A stretch of DNA of 64,000 bases from positions 37,148 through 101,147 of the forward strand of contig DAOQSN010000017.1 in NCBI GenBank assembly GCA_035356615.1, read 5' to 3'. Within the stretch, counting starts at the first letter, position 1. Every line of letters starts with the position of its first letter. A model generated the notes under the pieces. It made no database searches and was not told the DNA's origin. It worked only from the letters and a program-made list of their open reading frames with translations. Position numbers and translations under genes: made by a program. Source of the stretch: JAKQDH01 sp029558835. Lineage in GTDB: Bacteria > Planctomycetota > Phycisphaerae > UBA1845. Shown in pieces: positions 51,363 through 59,795 of the stretch.

Positions 51363-53849
51363 ATGACTGCGACGCGCGGTATCTGTATCGGCATGCTGCT
51401 GAGCGCGCCCGCCTTTGCGCAAGCCGCGCTTGGCAACGCTTTCACGTACCAGGGACAACTCAAGCAGGACGGGCAGCCGGTGACGAACACGGCGGACTTT
51501 GTCTTCACGTTGTGGGACGCCGCCACGACCCCGCCCGGCGTGCAGATCGGCCAGACGGTGTCGGTGGAGGACGTCGAGGTCGTCGGTGGCCTGTTCACGG
51601 TTGCCCTCGACTTCGGTCCCGATGGTGAGGACATCTTCACGGGCGGTTCCCGCTGGCTGCAAATTGCGGTTCGCGCGCCGGCAGGCGGCGGCGGCTACAC
51701 GACACTGACGCCGCGACAGGAGCTTACGCCGGCGCCGTATGCCCTGGCGCTGCCGGGGCTTTGGACGCAGCAGCGCGAGATGAGCCCCAACCTCATCGGC
51801 GGCTACAGCGGCAACGCCGTAACTTCCGGTGCGTTCGGGGCGACGATCGCCGGCGGCGGACAGAGCGCGTACCTCAATGTGGTCACGGATCATTTCGGCG
51901 CCGTCGGCGGTGGATGGGGCAACCATGCCGGTAGCGAAGACGGGGACGTGTACAGCGCGCAAGGTGCCACCATCGGCGGCGGGGCGAACAACCATGCCGG
52001 TGCTGAAAGCGCGACCGTTGGAGGCGGTGCGGACAACCAGGCCGCCAGTGCCGCCTCCACGGTGGCCGGCGGACGGTCCAATAGTGCCGTTGGCTGGTCG
52101 TCGAGCGTGGGCGGCGGCTATGGCAACGCTGCCTGGGGCCAGTGGTCCACCATTGCCGGCGGTTCGCTCAGCCAGACAGCGGACTACTACGCAACTGTGG
52201 GCGGCGGTTATGGAAACCAGGCCTTCGGCAGCTACTCCGTCATCGCCGGCGGCGCCAACAACAGCGCGGACGGCACCGCCTCGGTCGTCGCGGGCGGCGA
52301 CTCGAACAACGCCGACGGCCCCAATGCCGTAGTGGCAGGCGGCGAGTACAACGACGCCGCCGGCGCCAGGAGCCTGGCGGCCGGCTACCGGGCCAAGGCA
52401 CTCCACACGGGCGCCTTTGTCTGGGCCGATTCCACCGAGGCGGACTTCTCCTCCTCCGCTGACGGGGAGTTCGCGGTCCGCGCCTACGGCGGGTTGCGGG
52501 TCGAAACTGATCCCTACGCCGGCGGGCTGCGCATCCCGCCCTACGCGGGGCTTCTGGCACCGAGCATCGTGGCGGGCTGCGGGTCCAACGCCGTGACCAT
52601 GGGTGTCACCGGGGGAACGGTGTCCGGTGGTGGTGAACCTGCCTACCCGAACCGCGTGACCGACGATTTCTGCGTCGTCGCGGGTGGATTGAGCAACCGG
52701 GCCGGCAACGACGTGGAACCTGCGAACGATACGACCTGCGCTGTCGTCGGTGGCGGATCGCACAACATTGCCCGCGCCGAGCACTCGACGGTGGCTGGCG
52801 GATCGGTGAACACCGCTGCGGCATCGGGTGCCACCGTCGGCGGGGGCCTCTGGAACTACGCCACCGAGGCGGCGACCGTGGGCGGGGGCAACTCCAACAG
52901 CGCCACCGGCAGTTACGGCGCCGTCGGCGGCGGGTGGCTCAACGAGGCCAGCGGCGAATACTCGGTTGTCCCCGGTGGGGCGCAGAACATGGCCCAGGGC
53001 GACTACAGCTTCGCGGCCGGCTGGGGCGGCATTGCCCAGCATCGTGGTGCCTTCGTCTGGGCGGACGCGACCATGGGGAACTTCTACTCCAACGGGGACT
53101 ACACCTTCAACGTGCGGGCCAGCAACGGCATCTTCGGCATTACCAACAACTCGGCTCGCGGCGCTGAGGTTGACAACATCGGCACCGGCGATGGTCTGCG
53201 CGCCTACAGCAACTCCTCCAGCGGCAGCAACTGGGCTGCCCTCTTCGGCGTCAACTACGGTAGCGCGTCGGGCGTGTACGGCTACAGCAGCGGCGGCTAC
53301 GCTGGCTACTTCGCCGGCGACGTCTGGGTGCAGGGATACACGTACAAGAGCGGCGGCGGTTTCGTGATTGATCATCCTCTCGATCCTCCGAACAAGTATC
53401 TCTACCACAGTTTCGTCGAAAGCCCGGATATGAAAAACGTGTATGACGGCGTCGTCACGCTCGACGCGATCGGGCGCGCGTGGGTACAGCTCCCTGAGTG
53501 GTTCGGAGCGCTCAACCGCGACTTCCGCTATCAGCTTACGCCGATCGGAGGAGCCGCTCCGGACTTGCACATTGCTACGGAGATCGCCGACAACCGCTTC
53601 GAAATCGCCGGCGGCAAGGCGGGAATGAAGGTCTCGTGGCAAGTGACCGGTATTCGTCAGGACGCCCAGGCTGAGACCAGTCGCATCCCCGTGGAGGTGG
53701 ACAAGCCCGCGGACGAGCGCGGAACGTACCTGCACCCGGAGGCGTGCGGCCAGTCTGCCGAGTTGGGGCTGACGTACCGCCACCTGCACGCCAAACCGGC
53801 CGTGGCGGTTGAGTCCGGTGGCCAGCAGACAGGCGCTGAGCGCGAGTAA
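51363..53849 (+). CDS. Large secreted protein with YadA-head-like GGG repeats
   Basis: 828 residues from the ATG at 51363. Short signal peptide MTATRGICIGMLLSAPAFAQ. Residues ~20-125 form a beta-rich start domain (FTYQGQLKQDGQPVTNTADF). Then two blocks of collagen-free YadA-head-like repeats of ~14-15 residues with consensus (S/A)TVGGG-xN-A-G (for example ATIGGGANNHAGAESATVGG, SVIAGGANNSADGTASVVAG), each ended by a GAFVWADxT cap. The C-terminal region (KSGGGFVIDHPLDPPNKYLY, ALNRDFRYQLTPIG, VSWQVTGIRQDA) is a widespread conserved tail in bacterial secreted proteins. No membrane anchor of the trimeric-autotransporter type is present. A small dockerin-type gene follows 13 bp downstream. Likely a fibrous trimeric surface or matrix protein. 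Confidence 0.82.
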   Translation: MTATRGICIGMLLSAPAFAQAALGNAFTYQGQLKQDGQPVTNTADFVFTLWDAATTPPGVQIGQTVSVEDVEVVGGLFTVALDFGPDGEDIFTGGSRWLQIAVRAPAGGGGYTTLTPRQELTPAPYALALPGLWTQQREMSPNLIGGYSGNAVTSGAFGATIAGGGQSAYLNVVTDHFGAVGGGWGNHAGSEDGDVYSAQGATIGGGANNHAGAESATVGGGADNQAASAASTVAGGRSNSAVGWSSSVGGGYGNAAWGQWSTIAGGSLSQTADYYATVGGGYGNQAFGSYSVIAGGANNSADGTASVVAGGDSNNADGPNAVVAGGEYNDAAGARSLAAGYRAKALHTGAFVWADSTEADFSSSADGEFAVRAYGGLRVETDPYAGGLRIPPYAGLLAPSIVAGCGSNAVTMGVTGGTVSGGGEPAYPNRVTDDFCVVAGGLSNRAGNDVEPANDTTCAVVGGGSHNIARAEHSTVAGGSVNTAAASGATVGGGLWNYATEAATVGGGNSNSATGSYGAVGGGWLNEASGEYSVVPGGAQNMAQGDYSFAAGWGGIAQHRGAFVWADATMGNFYSNGDYTFNVRASNGIFGITNNSARGAEVDNIGTGDGLRAYSNSSSGSNWAALFGVNYGSASGVYGYSSGGYAGYFAGDVWVQGYTYKSGGGFVIDHPLDPPNKYLYHSFVESPDMKNVYDGVVTLDAIGRAWVQLPEWFGALNRDFRYQLTPIGGAAPDLHIATEIADNRFEIAGGKAGMKVSWQVTGIRQDAQAETSRIPVEVDKPADERGTYLHPEACGQSAELGLTYRHLHAKPAVAVESGGQQTGAERE

Positions 53850-53862
53850 GAGGAGGCCAGCG

Positions 53863-54282
53863 ATGAAACGTCTTTCAATACTTGTGGTCGTCCTCGCGTG
53901 CCTGGCTGCCGCGGGTCGTGCCGTGTCGATGCAGGACTTTGACATCGACTGGTACACCGTCGATGGCGGGGGGGTGATGTGGTGCAGCGGCGGGGACTTC
54001 GAGCTTTCCGGTACCATTGGTCAACCCGACGCGAGCGTCGTGGTGATGTCAGGCGGAGACTTCGAGCTGGTCGGTGGCTTCTGGGCAGGGGCCTGCCCGG
54101 CCGTGGCGGGCGACTGCGACGGCGACGGTAACGTGGACCTCGACGACTGGCCCGCGGTTGCCGGTTGCCTCGGGGGTCCCGGCGTTGCGTACGCTCCCGA
54201 CTGTGAGTGCGCCGATGCCGACGGTGACTTAGACGTGGACCTGGAGGACTTCGCGGCGTACCAATTGGGGTTCGGTCAGTAG
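53863..54282 (+). CDS. Small secreted dockerin-type protein
   Basis: 139 residues; AGGAGG precedes the ATG at 53863, 13 bp after the previous stop, so one operon with the YadA-head-like gene. Signal peptide MKRLSILVVVLACLAAAGRA. The mature part starts with the motif FDIDWYTVDGGGVMWCSGGD, FELSGTIGQPDAS and FELVGGFWAG, frequent in planctomycete secreted proteins, and ends with two dockerin-type segments DCDGDGNVDLDDWPAVAGCL and DADGDLDVDLEDFAAYQLGF. Probably a small surface-attachment partner of its neighbour; the pairing is inferred from the operon. Confidence 0.85.
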   Translation: MKRLSILVVVLACLAAAGRAVSMQDFDIDWYTVDGGGVMWCSGGDFELSGTIGQPDASVVVMSGGDFELVGGFWAGACPAVAGDCDGDGNVDLDDWPAVAGCLGGPGVAYAPDCECADADGDLDVDLEDFAAYQLGFGQ

Positions 54283-54292
54283 GTTCTTGTGT

Positions 54293-55168
54293 TCAGGGGT
54301 GGTTGAACAGCAGGCGGTCGAGCGCAACAGCCAGGTGTTCGTCCCGGCAGTTGGCGCGGGCTGCCTGCAAGATGTCCCGCGCTCCCGGTCCCGCGATGCT
54401 CACCAGCGCGCGGGCGGCGGCTTCGCGGGTCTCCGTAGGCCGGGCGGCGTCGTTGAGCAGCCGGGTGAGGGGCTCCACGGCGCTGGTTGCCTTCATTGCG
54501 GTTAGGGCGTGGCAGGCCTCATCGGGAAGGAACTCCTCGGCCGCCGAGAGGGTGTGCACGAGGGCCGCCACCGCGCGCTCGTCCACGGCTGTGCCGGCTT
54601 CTGACGGTGTGCAGATCTTCCCCAGCGCAGCCACGGCGATGAATCGGAGATTGATGTCTGAGCGTCCGTCTTCGGCAACTGCGCAGAGCAGCGGCACGGC
54701 GCCGGCGACCCGGCGATTGCCGAGTTCCAGGGCAGCGTACTTCTGTTCGTCGAGCGTGCCGCTCTCGACCAGTCGGATGAGCAGCTCGGTGCTCTTTCGC
54801 GCGTAGTCCGCGGCCCAGGCTGCGCGCACCGTGCCCAGCGCGATCGTCAGCATGGCGGCGTTGGCGAGGACTGTGATTGCCGTGCCGGGCCAGACGCATC
54901 GGGCCGCGCGCCTGCGCCCATACATGACCAAGGCGAACCCAGCGACACTTCCCAGCAGCCATGCCCCCAACACGCTGATCCCAACGAGTCGTTCGTAGAA
55001 GCGGACCAAGCCGCATCCTTCCCCGGTGAAGTGGTGCAATGCGAAGACCGTCGCCGCCAGCAGACCCGCGCCGGCCGCGACCAGAGCGACCAGCAACGGC
55101 CCGCGACCTCTGCGTCCTTGGGGCTCAGACGTAATCGGCCCGGACACGGTCACCTCCGTCTTGGACAC
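54293..55168 (-). CDS. Membrane-anchored HEAT-repeat protein
   Basis: 291 residues. Three hydrophobic segments in the first ~125 residues (PLLVALVAAGAGLLAATVFA, GISVLGAWLLGSVAGFALVM, GTAITVLANAAMLTIALGTV) followed by a C-terminal alpha-alpha solenoid of about five HEAT-like repeats (KYAALELGNRRVAGAVPLLC, FIAVAALGKI, PDEACHALTAMKATSAVEPL, EAAARALVSIAGPGARDIL). The ATG at 55168 lies 44 bp inside the 3' end of the preceding DUF3592 gene, so translational coupling is likely. Scaffold role at the membrane is inferred; no partner is identified. Convergent with the dockerin-type operon, with only 10 bp between stops. Confidence 0.8.
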   Translation of the reverse strand: MSKTEVTVSGPITSEPQGRRGRGPLLVALVAAGAGLLAATVFALHHFTGEGCGLVRFYERLVGISVLGAWLLGSVAGFALVMYGRRRAARCVWPGTAITVLANAAMLTIALGTVRAAWAADYARKSTELLIRLVESGTLDEQKYAALELGNRRVAGAVPLLCAVAEDGRSDINLRFIAVAALGKICTPSEAGTAVDERAVAALVHTLSAAEEFLPDEACHALTAMKATSAVEPLTRLLNDAARPTETREAAARALVSIAGPGARDILQAARANCRDEHLAVALDRLLFNHP

Positions 55169-55628
55169 AGGCCCACTTCCATGCCTGCCTCAGGGTCAGC
55201 AACGGCACGAAGATGGCTGCGACGCCCAGGGTGATGAGCATGGTAGCTGCAAACCACAGCCCCATGAACGAGTCGATCCTGGCCTCCTCAGGCCGGTCGG
55301 GGTGGTAGAGGACCCGCACGCCGTCACCTCGGTGGTAATGTTCGAGCCCCGCTTGCGAGGGCCCGCGAAACCGAATCTCTTGGCAGGTTTCAGTACTGAA
55401 CCGCACCACCGCATACACGATATCGTCCTGTGGATCGGACCCCGGCGCGTCCCAGTGCTCAAAACCGATCACCGTGCCCGTGGCGGTGGACGCCTCTGCC
55501 TGGAAGGCACGCGAACCACGGTACTTCTGAACGCCGAGCAGAATGAGGCCCACACCCGCGAGGCAGAAGATGCCAACCACGGCTCCGGTGACGATAAGCT
55601 GCCTGCGGTGTTTCTTCCTCACCGGCAC
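55125..55628 (-). CDS. DUF3592-like membrane protein
   Basis: About 167 residues if started at the GTG at 55628 (VPVRKKHRRQLIVTGAV); a GTG two codons on is equally possible. Two transmembrane segments (LIVTGAVVGIFCLAGVGLIL and FAATMLITLGVAAIFVPLLT) bracket an extracytoplasmic beta domain with ASTATGTVIGFE, VYAVVRFSTETCQEIRFRG and GDGVRVLYHPDRPEEARID, the pattern of DUF3592. The function of this family is unknown. The longer upstream frame is low-quality Arg/Pro-rich sequence. Upstream member of a two-gene operon with the HEAT-repeat gene (44-bp overlap). Confidence 0.75.
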   Translation of the reverse strand: MPVRKKHRRQLIVTGAVVGIFCLAGVGLILLGVQKYRGSRAFQAEASTATGTVIGFEHWDAPGSDPQDDIVYAVVRFSTETCQEIRFRGPSQAGLEHYHRGDGVRVLYHPDRPEEARIDSFMGLWFAATMLITLGVAAIFVPLLTLRQAWKWACVQDGGDRVRADYV

Positions 55629-56101
55629 ACACTCCGCCAGCGTCTCGGGCCCTGGGGCAGGCGCTGCGCCATTGCCCGGCCGTCTTGGCCCACAAGCGTG
55701 GCACACTCGCCCCACGCTCAGACGGTGTCTCGGGGTATGACGGATGCGAGTGCACCAGCACGCGGAGTCGCTTGGCCAATATGTCATCGGCAGCGCCGAA
55801 CCCGCTGGGGTAGGAACCTCATAAGCGGGTAGGTGTGGCGGTTGACGCCTTGACAGCGGCGGCAGCTTGGTCGATGATATCGGTGACGGACGCGCCCGTC
55901 CGGGAAATGAACGCGGACCGATGGCACTCGCGGATGCTGCGGTCTCGCGTAGTGAGCGGCGGGCTTCAGACCTCGTGGATTCGTGCGGGTCTTGCGTAGT
56001 GAGCTGCGGGCTTCAGCCCGCGCTGATTCGTGCCGGACTCGTGTGCGGTGCGGCCGGCCGGGACTGCGGTAGGGAATCCGCGAGTGCCGTAGAGCAGCGC
56101 A
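55629..56101. repeat. Intergenic region with 47-bp tandem duplication
   Basis: Divergent gap upstream of the TetR gene. Two 47-bp units (55947-55993 and 55994-56040) start GCGTAGTGAGC and share TGCGGGCTTCAG and ATTCGTGC blocks; the second carries a GCGGGCTTCAGCCCGC palindrome. A TetR operator was looked for but no convincing inverted repeat was found near the gene start. Confidence 0.6.
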
Positions 56102-56773
56102 ATGACTGAGGTGCGGCGAGTTCGGCGTGGGAGACCGCGGGACGAGGAGCGTGCTGCGCGGCGGCGCGAGGAGATTCTCTCGGCCGCGACGCGCTTGTTT
56201 GCGCAACGCGGCTTTCCCGTCATGGACGTGCAGGAACTTGCCGACGAGGTGGGCGTTGGCAAGGGCACTGTCTACCGCTACTTCCCAACCAAGCGTGACT
56301 TGTTCCTGGCCGCAGTCGACCGGGGCATGCGCCAACTCACGGAGCGGATTGATGCCGTGCTGGTCGGGGAGGCTGACCCGGTCGAGCAGATGTGCGCGGC
56401 CACTCAGGCGTATCTGAGGTTCTTCCACGACAACGCGGACATGGTCGAGCTGCTGATCCAGGAGCGGGCGGAGTGCCGCGATCGGGAGAAACCGACGTAC
56501 TTCCTGTACCAGGAGCAGAACCGGCAGCGCTGGGCGGGAATCGTCCAGGGACTGATCGCGGCGGGGCGGGTGCGCGACATGCCGGTCGAGGGCGTCTTCG
56601 AGGTGATCGGCGATTTGCTGTACGGCACGATGTTCACGAACTACTTTGCGCGGCGGAACCTGCCGCCGGAGCAACAGGCGGCGAGCATCATCGACATCGC
56701 GTTCCGCGGCATCCTCACGGACGAGGAGCGGGCATACAGGTACGGTCGTCCAAGCGAAGGGCGGAGCCGTTAG
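56102..56773 (+). CDS. TetR/AcrR-family transcriptional regulator of the efflux operon
   Basis: 223 residues. The N-terminal helix-turn-helix domain (residues ~20-70) reads REEILSAATRLFAQRGFPVM, VQELADEVGVGKGTVYRYFP and KRDLFLAAV, diagnostic of TetR. The C-terminal ligand domain (YLRFFHDNADMVELLIQERA, FEVIGDLLYGTMFTNYFARR) resembles AcrR-type multidrug sensors. It is the first gene of a same-strand unit, 20 bp before the outer-membrane factor gene, so it probably represses its own operon and is relieved by pump substrates. The operator was not identified in the region upstream. Confidence 0.92.
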   Translation: MTEVRRVRRGRPRDEERAARRREEILSAATRLFAQRGFPVMDVQELADEVGVGKGTVYRYFPTKRDLFLAAVDRGMRQLTERIDAVLVGEADPVEQMCAATQAYLRFFHDNADMVELLIQERAECRDREKPTYFLYQEQNRQRWAGIVQGLIAAGRVRDMPVEGVFEVIGDLLYGTMFTNYFARRNLPPEQQAASIIDIAFRGILTDEERAYRYGRPSEGRSR

Positions 56774-56793
56774 GGACGAACCGGGGTACTCCC

Positions 56794-58521
56794 ATGAAAC
56801 GGTGGACCGCCAGCGTGGTTCTTGGAGCGGGTTGCTTGCTGTCGGGCTGTGCCGTCGGGCCGAGGTATCAGCCGCCCACGCTCGAGGTTCCCGAGGCGTG
56901 GCACGAGCCGGCCGAGACAGGGCTCGCGGCCGGCGACGCTGACGTGCAGGCGTGGTGGCAAGTGTTTGCGGATGACACGCTTTCCAGTCTGATCGGGCGG
57001 GCGGCCGAGGGGAATCTCGATCTGCGCATGGCGGTGCTTCGGATTCGGCAGGCGCGTGCGCTGCGCGGCGTGGCCGCCGGCGGGCTCTTGCCGACTCTGG
57101 CCGGGCAGAAGAGCTACCAGCGGTACAAGGCGAGCGCGAACGGGGCGATGGGCGGCAGGGCGGAGGGCCCCGGCAGGGGTGCGCAGTTCGCCGAGGCAGT
57201 GGGGCGGGGCACGAGCAGCGGTGCGGTGGCCCAAGGCTTGGGCACTGCGTTGCCCGGCGCGCCGGCCCTGACGAACTCGGCGGCGAGCGGCCTCGTGGGC
57301 TTGGTGCCCAGTCGGACCGAGAGGGGCGACACGGACGCGATGGACCTCTTCGTCACCGGTTTCGACGCTTCGTGGGAGTTAGACGTATTCGGCGGCACGC
57401 GGCGCGGCGTTGAGGCCGCGGATGCCGAGCTGGCCGCTGCGGTTGAGGACTATCGCGGCGTACTGGTCAGCCTGCTGGCCGAAGTGGCAACGACGTACAT
57501 TGATCTGCGGGCGCTGCAAGCTCAGATTGATGCCAGCCGACACAACATTGATCTCCAGAAGCAAACGCTGGTTCTGACGCGGGCCCGCTTCGAGGCTGAA
57601 TTGACGTCGGAGCTGGACGTGCATCAGGCACTGACGAACCTGGCGACAACGGAAGCGGGCCTGCCGGTGCTGGAGACCGGCGTGGCCATCGCGGTCTATC
57701 GCTTGGGGGTACTGCTCGGTCTGGAGCCGGCCGCGCTGCGCGATGAACTGTCTGCTCCAGGGACTCTTCCCCAGGTACCGGAGAAGACGTTTGTCGGTGT
57801 TCCCGCGGATATCCTGCGGCGTCGGCCCGATCTGCGGGCGGCCGAGCGTCGGCTGGCGGCGCAAACCGCGCGAATCGGCGTTGCAGCCGCCGAACTGTAC
57901 CCGCGCCTCACGCTCGCCGGGACTCTGGGATTAGAGGCGACGGACATCAATCACGCCTTTGACGGCCGGAGTGTGACCTACGGTTTCGGCCCGGCCGTGC
58001 GGTGGAACATCTTCGACGGACTGCGGAACCTGAATCGGATCGCCGCCCAGGAGGCGGCGACGCACCAGGCGTACGTATCGTACCAGCAGGCGCTGCTGGT
58101 CGCGCTGCAGGACGTCGAGAGTGCGCTGGTGGCCTACAAGAGCGAACAGGTTCGGCGGGACGCCCTGGTGCGTGCCGACGAGGCCGCACGCAGCGCAGTA
58201 CGCCTTGCCCGGACGCGTTACGAGGACGGTCTGGCCGATTTCCAGAGCGTGCTGGATGCCCAGCGGTCCCTGGTAACGCTGGACAATGCCGTCGCGCAGA
58301 GTCAGGGGCAGGTGGCCGTCAACCTGGTTGCGGTCTACAAGGCGCTGGGCGGCGGCTGGTCACCGGACAAGGTCCCCCAGGGGAGGTACCTCGACAACGG
58401 TTTCGGTGTGCTGGCGGACCCGGTCGGCTTCTTCCTGTCGGGCGGGAACGTGGCCCTGCCGTGGGAATCGGGGCCGGAGCACGGGGCAGATGGGGATGCA
58501 ACTGCGGTGAAGGAGGAGTGA
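56794..58521 (+). CDS. RND efflux outer membrane factor (TolC/OprM-like lipoprotein)
   Basis: 575 residues from the ATG at 56794; frames extending further upstream overlap the TetR gene and are rejected. Lipoprotein signal MKRWTASVVLGAGCLLSGCA (lipobox LSGC). Two OEP repeats form the trimeric channel-tunnel: residues ~45-330 (WWQVFADDTLSSLIGRAAEG, LDLRMAVLRIRQARALRG, GFDASWELDVFGGTRRGVEA) and ~350-555 (RRRPDLRAAERRLAAQTARI, WNIFDGLRNLNRIAAQEA). An insertion of about 70 Gly/Ala-rich residues (~118-188) after the first strand region is unusual for the family. Carries substrates from the pump through the outer membrane. Confidence 0.92.
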   Translation: MKRWTASVVLGAGCLLSGCAVGPRYQPPTLEVPEAWHEPAETGLAAGDADVQAWWQVFADDTLSSLIGRAAEGNLDLRMAVLRIRQARALRGVAAGGLLPTLAGQKSYQRYKASANGAMGGRAEGPGRGAQFAEAVGRGTSSGAVAQGLGTALPGAPALTNSAASGLVGLVPSRTERGDTDAMDLFVTGFDASWELDVFGGTRRGVEAADAELAAAVEDYRGVLVSLLAEVATTYIDLRALQAQIDASRHNIDLQKQTLVLTRARFEAELTSELDVHQALTNLATTEAGLPVLETGVAIAVYRLGVLLGLEPAALRDELSAPGTLPQVPEKTFVGVPADILRRRPDLRAAERRLAAQTARIGVAAAELYPRLTLAGTLGLEATDINHAFDGRSVTYGFGPAVRWNIFDGLRNLNRIAAQEAATHQAYVSYQQALLVALQDVESALVAYKSEQVRRDALVRADEAARSAVRLARTRYEDGLADFQSVLDAQRSLVTLDNAVAQSQGQVAVNLVAVYKALGGGWSPDKVPQGRYLDNGFGVLADPVGFFLSGGNVALPWESGPEHGADGDATAVKEE

Positions 58522-58586
58522 GGCCGCGTGGAGGCCCGCAGCCGAGAGCCGTCATCTCCTGGTCTGATTGCAGGGTGAGGCATTGG

Positions 58587-59783
58587 ATGTGCAGAACTAT
58601 TAGGTTTCAGGTCGTAGCAACGGTGACGTATCTCCTGGTTGGGTCGGTGCTGGCCGGATGCAACTCCGGGCCGCCACCTTCGCCGCCGCAGGTGGCGCCG
58701 GAAGTTGCAGTGATTAGCGTTTCGCCGACCCCGGTGTCCCTGACGACCGAGTTGCCCGGTCGCACGTCGGCGTACCTGGAAGCCGAGGTCCGTCCGCAAG
58801 TAAGCGGCATCATCCAGTCCCGGCGCTTTGAAGAGGGGCAGGACGTCGTCGCGGGCGACGTTTTGTACCAGCTCGACCCCGCCCGGTACCAGGCGGTCTA
58901 CGAACAAGCCCAGGCGGCCCTAGCCGTCGCGGAGGCGCAGGTTCCGGCGTTGCGGGCCCGGGCGGAACGTCACGCGAAGGCCCTGCCGGAGCGGGCGGTC
59001 AGCCAGCAGGATTACGACGAGGCCGCCGCGGCCCTCAAACAGGGCGAGGCGACCGTAGCCCTGCGGGCGGCCGAGGTGGAAAGCGCACGCATCGACTTGT
59101 CGTACACCAGCATCACGGCCCCGATTTCCGGGCGGATCGGAAAGTCAGACGTGACGGTCGGCGCACTGGTCACCGCCAACCAGCCGAGCCCGCTGGCTAC
59201 GATCCGCCAGTTTGACCCGATCTATGTAGATGTCACGCAGTCATCGGCGGAGTTGCTGCGTCTGAAGCGGGCTTTCGAGAGCGGTACGCTCAGCGCAAAC
59301 GGCGACCAGCGCACCGTGCGACTGCTTCTCGAGGACGGGACGCCGTACCCGCTGGAGGGCGCCCTGCAGTTCCGCGATATCACCGTGGAGCCAACCACCG
59401 GGTCTTACACCCTGCGCATCGTGTTTGCGAATCCGGAGCATCTGCTGCTGCCGGGTATGTTCGTCAGGGCGATCATCCAGGAGGGCACGGCCACCCAGGC
59501 CATTCTCGTGCCGCAGGAAGCCGTCAGCCGCAATCCCAAGGGTGAGGCTGTCGCACTGGTGGTGGACGGTGAGGGGAAGGTCCAGCAACGGATGCTGACG
59601 CTCAGCCGTGCCCTGGGGAACCAGTGGCTGGTCTCTGCGGGCCTCACGGCGGGCGACCAACTGATCGTCGAAGGTACGCTCAGGGCGCGGCCGGGAACTG
59701 CGGTGAAGGTTGTTCCGCACGGTGCCGCCCGCAAGCAGCAGGCAGCCGGTAACGCCAGCAGCGGGGCGGCGAGTCCGGAATAA
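58587..59783 (+). CDS. RND efflux periplasmic adaptor (AcrA/MexA-like membrane fusion protein)
   Basis: 398 residues from the ATG at 58587. Lipoprotein signal with lipobox VLAGC. Order of domains is typical: beta-barrel start, lipoyl half-motif (GRTSAYLEAEVRPQVSGIIQ, EGQDVVAGDVLYQLD), alpha-hairpin (residues ~95-150, YEQAQAALAVAEAQ ... QQDYDEAAAALKQGEATVAL), second lipoyl half (YTSITAPISGRIGKSDVTVG), then beta-barrel (FVRAIIQEGT ... AILVPQEAVSRNPKGEAVAL) and membrane-proximal region. Bridges the inner-membrane pump and outer-membrane factor. Followed by the pump gene after 12 bp. Confidence 0.94.
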   Translation: MCRTIRFQVVATVTYLLVGSVLAGCNSGPPPSPPQVAPEVAVISVSPTPVSLTTELPGRTSAYLEAEVRPQVSGIIQSRRFEEGQDVVAGDVLYQLDPARYQAVYEQAQAALAVAEAQVPALRARAERHAKALPERAVSQQDYDEAAAALKQGEATVALRAAEVESARIDLSYTSITAPISGRIGKSDVTVGALVTANQPSPLATIRQFDPIYVDVTQSSAELLRLKRAFESGTLSANGDQRTVRLLLEDGTPYPLEGALQFRDITVEPTTGSYTLRIVFANPEHLLLPGMFVRAIIQEGTATQAILVPQEAVSRNPKGEAVALVVDGEGKVQQRMLTLSRALGNQWLVSAGLTAGDQLIVEGTLRARPGTAVKVVPHGAARKQQAAGNASSGAASPE

Positions 59784-59795
59784 CGGAGTACGCAG

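Noticed and set aside
56392..56793. N-terminal extension of the outer membrane factor
   Set aside because: It overlaps the TetR gene in another frame, and the ATG at 56794 starts a clear lipoprotein signal.
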